A stretch of 64,000 bases of DNA from Owenia fusiformis (taxonomy: Eukaryota; Annelida; Polychaeta; Sabellida; Oweniidae). Location: NCBI GenBank assembly GCA_903813345.2, contig CAIIXF020000002.1, positions 32,568,109-32,632,108 on the forward strand, read 5' to 3'. Under the pieces are notes generated by a model. That model was not told where the DNA came from and did not search any database. It saw only the letters and a program-made list of their open reading frames with translations. Each line of letters begins with the position of its first letter. Within the stretch, counting starts at the first letter, position 1. Of the stretch, positions 56,917 through 64,000 are shown piece by piece. The translations under genes and the position numbers were made by a program.

Positions 56917-58489
56917 TAGTCACATATGCTTGGATATTCCATGTGGGATAACATGAACATTCGATATATCTGATGTATATGGAAATTGTATTTGGGAACT
57001 GGATTTATTTGAATGTTATTGGAATAAGCCCAGATGATCTTGGGAAAGCTGTCCTCCTGTATTCCCATTGTTCAATGTTTGTTAGTTGGAAGATGACCTC
57101 CTGACAGCCAAAGTGTTAAAATTCGAGTATTTGGAATCTCTCCTGCTTTATAATCCTGCAAATATACATGTATACATTTGATGTAAAATAAAGCTCAATA
57201 CTTTGCATGAGAGTGGTTTCCCTGTTCAAAAGGGTTCAATCTTTTAACATTTTGACCAGCATAAGTACCTACCTTGTTATTGATTAATACTTATTTAAAT
57301 TGGTACTATTCACTCAGCTGCTTACAAAATTGAGGAAGGTAATTAAGTAAATTGTTAATATTTAATCAGTTGTAAAATGTAAAATGCATATAAGTTTGAA
57401 TGGTGTGTTCTGATTGACTGGATTTTTGGATGTCATGCCTGCCTACATGTGAATAAATAATGAGACATACAGGTATCAGCTTACTTTTATCATTTTTTAT
57501 CATAGGATCTGCATACCCTCCGGTCAAGTTTGTCTAACATATAGGACCAATCAGATGTGCTGCATGAAGCAACATACAATCCATGATAGATTCTTTCCCA
57601 TTGGTTTGTTCTATCTTAACTATGCTGCAATAAATGATAATAAAAACAAATACAATATTTGATCAATGTCAATCATAAATTACACAAGTTTCACACTTAA
57701 TCCAACAAAAGGAAATCTATGATTTCTTTGACATTGAAAACATTGTTTCCAATCCATTTTTAATTATTAACCATAGGTCAGATCTACAGAAATATTACTT
57801 AAATATAAAAATATATTGCGTATCACATCATTGGCAAAGTACATCTATATTAACCCTTGAAGCCTTAGGTATGAATTTCACACAAAGTCCCAAGAGGGGG
57901 AGGGGGTACAAAGGGCATAAGCATATTAAATTAATTACCCTATGTACAATTCCACTGATTTTTTAAGAATACATTTGATGTACCTGTAGCCCCAGCTATT
58001 TGAAGACACTACTCAAAACCAACAAAATGTTTCAAAGAAAAAACAAAACTCCAGGAGCTTTTTGTACATGTACCTCCCTTAGGCCTTCCAGGGTTAAATC
58101 TCCAAAATGACAATTCCAACCTTGACAGCAGGTAGAACATATTATGAACCATATGAGAAGCTGACTTACACTGATAAGAACTTCCTGTCGTGTGGTTTTG
58201 TAAACATTTCAGAGAGATGTCTGTAAGAGCCAGTTGCATAAGAGTTCAAAGCCAGCTGCTCATATTTGAGGCATCCTCACTCCACATTAGAAGCACATGA
58301 TCCTACAAAAATGAAACAACTATAATACATTTAGAAAATGAACATATAGGATATCAACAATATTGATGGCTTATTCAAAATGGAAGTCAAAGCTGAAGAT
58401 ATTTTCATTTTTCTACATACAGTACATGTATCCAAAAGTGATGGAATTAATTTGATCATAATTTGAGTCATATTAAATATCCTAGATAC
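56917..58489. other. No gene seen
   Basis: AT-rich spacer with a short G run near 57896. A minus-strand frame at 58239-58009 has no recognisable domain or splice support. Confidence 0.4.
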
Positions 58490-58906
58490 GAGTAGAAATA
58501 ATCTTGATTTACATCATTAGAAATTCACAATTCATTCAAACTGATGTCATATTTGGAATCTACATGTAAAATTATATCTGGTTTTGAAAAGAGTTTATCA
58601 ACTTTGAAAATCTAATTTTCTTTGAAAATGTGACTTCTAGGTCGGGAGATTCCCCATAGACCCCATGTTGTAAAACCACAAAAAGTGAAATATATTTTCT
58701 TGTGTGTGGCAGATAATATTTTCTTTTACTGGACATATTTTAATTTGTATAACTATCACATACATGAGGATAATATGAAAAGTGAACCATTAAAACTTAT
58801 CAATATTCAGGTTTAAGGGAATTTTGTAATACCCTGCCATGTTATTTCCCCCGAATCAGCCCCCTGGTGGCGAAACTGGTAACTACCTACTCGCATCTGA
58901 GTAATT
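58490..58906 (-). mobile_element. MITE family E, copy 2 (opposite orientation)
   Basis: Reverse-complement counterpart of 51877-52291, roughly 80% alike by eye. The outer end actacctactcgcatc matches copy 1 well; the inner end (tagatacgagtag) has drifted. Confidence 0.87.
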
Positions 58907-59595
58907 GTGAAATATTGAGAATGATATGAAACCTTTAAAAGATAAAGTTTTTAGTTTATTAGTTTTTCTTACTCCAAACTCAAAATTGCCTTCAATAAGG
59001 ACAGTGTATGTGACTAAAATTGATGGTGCTTTTCACAGAGTAACAACCCACAACCAAACAGAACCCAATCATCTTTGTATCATCATCATGAGGGAATATT
59101 AAAATGCTCCACCTTTTGTGTTTGAAGCATGGGGTCCCAGTAATCTGGTATGTTGAGTAGTACATTGCTCCTCAATACTAGATGTGATCATTACAGCTAG
59201 TGCATTCTGGGATTCATCTAGCATGTCCTCAATCTATGTTATCTGCACCAATTAGAGAAGATAATCCAACTCCTTTCATTCCATTCTACCACCATATTGG
59301 GAAGAGTGTGCCAAAGTTGGTCTGGAGAAGAACATAATTTTTGATTATAAGGATATTCAAAGTTCATTATATCATGTTACAAGTTTACCTGATGCATCCA
59401 TAGATTGTAGAGAATAATCATTTGAAATGTTCTGAAATAAAATATTCATATGTATAAAGGCAGCCATTGTCAGAGTAACAATAAAATACAGTGAATAAAA
59501 GAATAAGCCTAGAGCCTAGAAATTCAGTCCGAGCAGAGTCTGACAGAGAAAAAAATCAGAGAGCTGAAACAGATTTATGCCTAAAGCTAGGGGAG

Positions 59596-61164
59596 TTATG
59601 ATCACATGCTATCTATTGCAAGACTTACGCCTGTCACAACCGTCGCCATGTTAATCAGTGTTTTTAAGTAGCGCAAGGATCCTGCCATGACCGTGGTAGT
59701 GTTATCGTGTAAGCCTGGTATAACCGTGACAGGCTGGTATAACCGTGACAATGCTGTATTATATTGCAAGGCCTGTCATGACCCTCGAAGTGTTATCGTG
59801 GAAGCCTGGCGCGACCGTAGCTTTTATCGTGGTTTATAAGCGAATGTGAATATTAATGTTTAGTAGTAATTTTGATTTTGACATGATTAAGGTAGTTAAA
59901 CACCATGATCATAGTATTAAACTGTTTAATTGTAATGACGATCACTTAAAATTGTTAAGGATATTCCTAGCATTAATGTCATACATATTTACTAGTCATT
60001 GCAATTGTAAAGATCATAGTAGGACTAATTAAGCCTAAATTTCTACATTACCACCCTCATACCTGGCCTTGCAATACTATATTACATTGTCATGGTCATA
60101 CCAGGCTTTGTGATCCCATAATACATTGTCACAATCATGCCAGGTTTTCAAATACACATTTTCACGGTCACTTATAGTAATCATAAATTTCTACATTACC
60201 ACTCTCATACCCGAACCTGGAATACTATATCACATTGCCATGGCGGTCATACCAAGCCTTGCAATACTATATTACATTACCACGATCATGCCAGGCTTTG
60301 CAATACACATTGTCACGGTTATAGCAGTCCTAATCGTAAATGTATACCTTATCACTCTCATACCTGAACTTGCAATACTACATTACATTGTCACAGTCAT
60401 GCCAAGCCTTGTTGAACTATATAACATTGTCACGGTCATGCCAGGCCTTGCAGTACTATATTACATTGTCACGGTCATGGCAGGCATTGCAATATAATAC
60501 AGCATTGTCGCGGTTATACCAAGCTTTCATGATAACATTACCGCGGTCATGGCAGGATCCTTGCGCTTTACTCGAGTCTCTAGCCAATACTTGGCTAGAG
60601 GGGATTCATCTGGAATACTGTGAACTCTATTTGAAAAAAGCTGCCGGGGTGTCATAAATTTATTGAATATTTTAAAAATCGCCAGATAAATGAATCATTA
60701 ATCAAACCGGACCCAGCTCGGCTCCTTGATGAGATATGACATGATTTCATCAGGATTTCGTCTAAAATTAAAACAAAATGGCTCCAAGAAAAATGGCGAT
60801 GTTCGAAAACTGGACGAAATGTCGTTACGTCTGACATTAGTAACTGGCTGTAAATTCTAAATTAGCGATCCAGAAGATGTGAACTAATACACTGATCACT
60901 TTGTGTGTGTTTTGGAATTTTTGGTGAGGTAATAAGACCAAAACTCGCAATTCAAATTGTGATGTGGAAAAATGGCGGACATATGATTTCAAATTTTATG
61001 ATTACGACATGACCAGTTGTTCATGCAGGAATATATCTGTACTGGAAGGCCACGATACAGTGGCCTTAGAAGAAGGTAACTTGCGCTACTTAAAAACACT
61101 GAATAACATGGTGACGGTTACGCCAGGCGTTAGTCTTGCAACAGATAAGGTCTCGTTATGATAA
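59596..61164. mobile_element. Foldback element with one arm split by an insertion
   Basis: The left arm (59596-59830) and right arm (60040-60567 plus 61080-61164) are inverted copies. The outermost parts (tattgcaagacttacgcc / ggcgttagtcttgcaa) pair across the whole element. The right arm has expanded into degenerate ~45-bp repeats built from 'ttacattgtcacggtcatgc' and 'caggccttgcaatacta'. The central loop is about 210 bp. No coding capacity; the open frames through the repeats are by-products. Confidence 0.85.
60568..61079. mobile_element. 512-bp insertion with 8-bp target-site duplication
   Basis: CTTGCGCT is duplicated on both sides (60560-60567, 61080-61087). The uninterrupted left arm of the foldback shows the empty site as agcgcaag, continuous with both flanks. 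The insert opens ttactcgagtctctagcc followed by a perfect hairpin (ctctagccaa/ttggctagag) and ends gaagaaggtaa. An 8-bp duplication fits hAT-like and a few other transposases. Terminal inverted repeats are very weak. Confidence 0.85.
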
Positions 61165-62975
61165 TAGAAAATGATTAGAAGCTAAAACAGTATCTCAAGT
61201 AAAGGTAGAGTCAATATCTACAGCAATTTGAGTCAAAAATTATAAATTGACTTGAGAATATAAAGACAGATTCTAAAACCGTTTACCCTGGTTCAAAATT
61301 GCAGTCAGAGAGAATGTATCAAAATTTTGAAGCTTGGAACCAATGAAATAAGGAAATAACCAACCTGTTCAATGTGTTAATGCTGCAATTCTAAACGATT
61401 TGTACCTTCTGATGTCCACAATATGTCGTTAGCAGTCCAGGTGTATTGTAATCGCTCAATTTATTACCCTGAAAATATGTTATTGTAGATTTGGAATCGA
61501 AAATATGGCATCCATTTTGAAAAATCTAGGTCAATTAACTGACATGTTTCGTCGATCCTAGGCTCAATTAAGCGTTTGTACTTACTCATTATGAGGCCCA
61601 TGGGTAGTCAGGTATACAGCATACATATACAACATAGTAAATCTGCATGAGTACCATTATATTCAACCTAAAAAGGTCTAAATGTTCAACATGTTCAAAA
61701 GCAAAAAGTTTGTAACGCACGGCGGAACCGGAAACTGACGATCGCTCTTCAATAGTGAAACAAGAAAATCGAAAATAATGATCTAGGTTTGAAAGTAATT
61801 TTCAGCGAGTTGCACGTATTCTTCACAAAAGGTAAGTCGATAAAAATGTTTCCCATATCGTCTTGTATCATTTAAATACCACTTTGAATCTCAGAGCAGG
61901 GGGAGATGGTTTTCTGCCAGTTTTTTCGAAAAAGTTTTAATTTCTTAAAAAATCGCTTGAAAAAAATTCGAATTGTTTCGAAAGCATTTAAGCTGCATTT
62001 TCACGAGCTTTGAGTCATATCCACTCCAATGAACTAAGTTCTAGACTTATATAACTCAAAACTGAAAACAGAATTCAATTTCATCAAAAATTCACAAAGT
62101 TAGGAACAATCAAAAATGGCTGGGTGATTTGGGGCTCTACCGAAGAAATCGAAATATCGGACTTTATGACGTCCCGGCGGAAGTAGAAATCGGCCTAACC
62201 GAAGCACATTTGCGGCTTGGATCTCCTGCTGAGTTACACGTTGTGTGAGAATTGACTATTCTATATTCTCAAATATGTTGTTCTTTGTTTCTAAAACACA
62301 TTCTGTCCAATTGCAAATTTTCAGTTCGGATAAACTTTCAAGGTGAAAGGTTTGGGTGGAAGATCAATCGTAAAGGAATTAAAGACAAGAGCTAGAATCA
62401 TGTTACTGTTACTTTCAAACTGAAATAAGTGGCAATTCCATTGCAGTAGGACGGCACATTGAAAAAACCCATTGTTGTTTACCAAACTTTATATCAAAGT
62501 GGTGTAGCGATATATGACGTCGTCGCACTACTTGTTTCTGGTTCGTTGGCTACCATCTTTATGAGGTCCATTGAAATGGTAAACATTTAAACATTTGAAA
62601 ATGAAAGTGACGGATAGAATTCTACTGATCTCTTCTTTCGAACTATCTCATTTTAATGTTAGAAAAATGCACATGAATGGGAGTAAAATGCAATCAAACA
62701 CGTGAGACTTTCACTCATTTTGTACCCTATATTCGTGCGAAATTAACATTGATTAAACATCGTTTTTTTAAATGTCTGAATCGCTTAAAAGTTAAAGTAA
62801 ATACGATATTTTATAAGTACCAAATATCAATCAGTTCCGATAAAATGCCTTCATTTGTTACATTTTCTGCGAAAACGGTTGGGCATAATTTCGGTAGAAA
62901 TGTGTATTTTACGACGTTATATGCATGGTTGAATCCAAAAAGTAGCGTCATTCAGAAAATTATCATGTGTGCGTA
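61165..62975. other. No gene seen
   Basis: Spacer with scattered words shared with the 53-kb repeat region (gggggagatggttttctgcc at 61904; ggatctcctgctgagtt at 62219). No exon recognised. Confidence 0.4.
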
Positions 62976-64000
62976 AAAGCATGTGGATATTTCATTTTGA
63001 GTAACTGAATTATCAAATTGACATATATATTTCCTTTGGAACATCACCTTTACACAGAATTATTTTCATAATGATTGCTCGTTTTGTTCCATGATAAAAT
63101 GCAATTTTAGACCTGCAGCTGACTCATATCAAAAATTATTTAGCAATGAGTTCAGGCTCACTGATTTTTAAGATAGATGAAATGAACAAAAAGGGAAAGG
63201 GTTATGTGTGCGGTAAAGCATGTGGATATTAAACTTTCAATAAATGAATTACAATTTTGATGTTTATATGATCTGAAGAACATCACCTTTACACATAATT
63301 ATTTTTATAATAATTGTTCGATTTCTTTCATGATAAACTGCAATTTTAGACCCGACATGTATTAAAGAAGTATCGGACAATGTATTAAGGCTCACTGATT
63401 TTTAGGATGAATAAAAAGGAGAAAAGGTCACGTGTGCGTAAAAGCGTGTCAGTATTTGGATTTGAAGAAATGAATTAAAGTTTTGACATTAATATTATTT
63501 GTGAAGCATCACCTTAACATAGAATTATTTTTATAATTTTTGCTTGGTTCCTTCCATGAGAAAATGCAATTATAGACCTGGCACGCGTATCAAAGAAGTA
63601 TTTGGCAATTGCGTCCAGTCTCGTTGGTTTTCAAGGTAAATTAAATAAGCAAAACTGGAAAAGGTCATGTGTGCGTAAATGCGTGTCATTATTTAATTTT
63701 GAAGAAATGAATTAATTTTTTGACATTAATATTATTTGTGAAGCATCACCTCTACGCAGAATTATTTTTATAATTTTTGCTTGGTTCCTTCCATGAGAAA
63801 ATGCAATTATAGACCTGGTACACGTATCAAGGTTGTATATAGCAATTGCGTTCGGTCTCCTTGGTTTTCAAGGTAAATGAAATGAGCAAAACTGGAAAAG
63901 GTCATGTGTGCTTAAAAGCGTGTGAGTATTTAATTTTTGATATTTTTTTGACATTTTTGACATTTATTATATCCATGGGGAATCATCTTTACACAGAATT
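62975..64000. repeat. ~226-239-bp tandem repeat, at least four units, running off the right edge
   Basis: 'gtgtgcgtaaaagc.tgt' recurs near 62965, 63205, 63432, 63670 and 63906, each followed by gaa.catcacctttacacag, aattatttttataatttttg, 'tccatgagaaaatgcaatt' and 'tagacctg'. The last two units are the most alike. Confidence 0.92.

Noticed and set aside
51877-58906. A single 7-kb transposon with long terminal inverted repeats (Maverick-like)
   Set aside because: Each arm has its own 11-bp inverted ends and the interior holds no transposon genes, only unrelated repeats. Two separate MITE copies explain it better.
60126-60657. Plus-strand frames of 76-123 codons with repeated peptides
   Set aside because: They are translations of the degenerate ~45-bp repeats in the foldback right arm; all three frames are open for the same reason.

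Overview
This is a piece of an animal nuclear genome. It is AT-rich, its genes carry GT-AG introns, and it is packed with nested transposons, MITEs and tandem arrays. The mix fits a marine lophotrochozoan, and a bivalve-like mollusc is my best guess. That mix is a Helentron with a tandem-repeat-cored non-autonomous relative resembling bivalve 'pearl' elements, Tigger and mariner relics, and many repeats carrying 'gccgccatttt' phrases. The species call is inference only. No bacterial, CRISPR or operon signal is present.

Three host loci are visible, all on the minus strand. (1) At 190-5817, six exons of an ANKHD1/MASK-type ankyrin-repeat gene keep every splice site and phase but carry an in-frame stop, a frameshift and two internal deletions, so this copy looks like an unprocessed pseudogene running off the left edge. 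(2) At 41290-42644 is a complete two-exon, zinc-free quinone oxidoreductase-like gene of 358 aa. (3) At 45147-51619 is a complete six-exon gene for a 196-aa four-transmembrane protein. I reconstructed it exon by exon; one intron carries a 5'-truncated LINE with an exact 13-bp target-site duplication.

The centre of the left third is a large autonomous Helentron, 9901-21102 on the minus strand. A 69-bp first exon joins in phase to a 9.06-kb second exon, giving a 3,043-aa protein. In order it has a decapeptide repeat, an OTU cysteine-protease domain, a second cysteine-protease-like domain resembling peptidase C76, an 18-residue repeat, a Cys-rich segment, a HUH Rep nuclease with HxH and two tyrosines, a PIF1-type helicase, and a C-terminal AP-endonuclease-like (EEP) domain. 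The frame is uninterrupted. A 2.5-kb probable non-autonomous relative (1821-4368), with a higher-order tandem array and a terminal hairpin, lies in a pseudogene intron 5.5 kb from the Helentron reading frame.

Repeats elsewhere: a mariner rearranged into a foldback (6781-7762); a three-copy family with covarying terminal inverted repeats (771, 19568, 33460); several MITEs (26.0, 27.6, 32.5, 43.0, 51.0, 51.9 and 58.5 kb); a Tigger/pogo relic (55505-56916); a foldback element (about 59596-61164) with one arm split by a 512-bp insertion flanked by an 8-bp duplication; and tandem arrays at 28.6, 30.5, 34.5-35.8, 53.2-54.5 and 63.0-64.0 kb. From about 21.1 to 41.2 kb I see no convincing host gene. 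tRNA and covariance-model searches could not be run.
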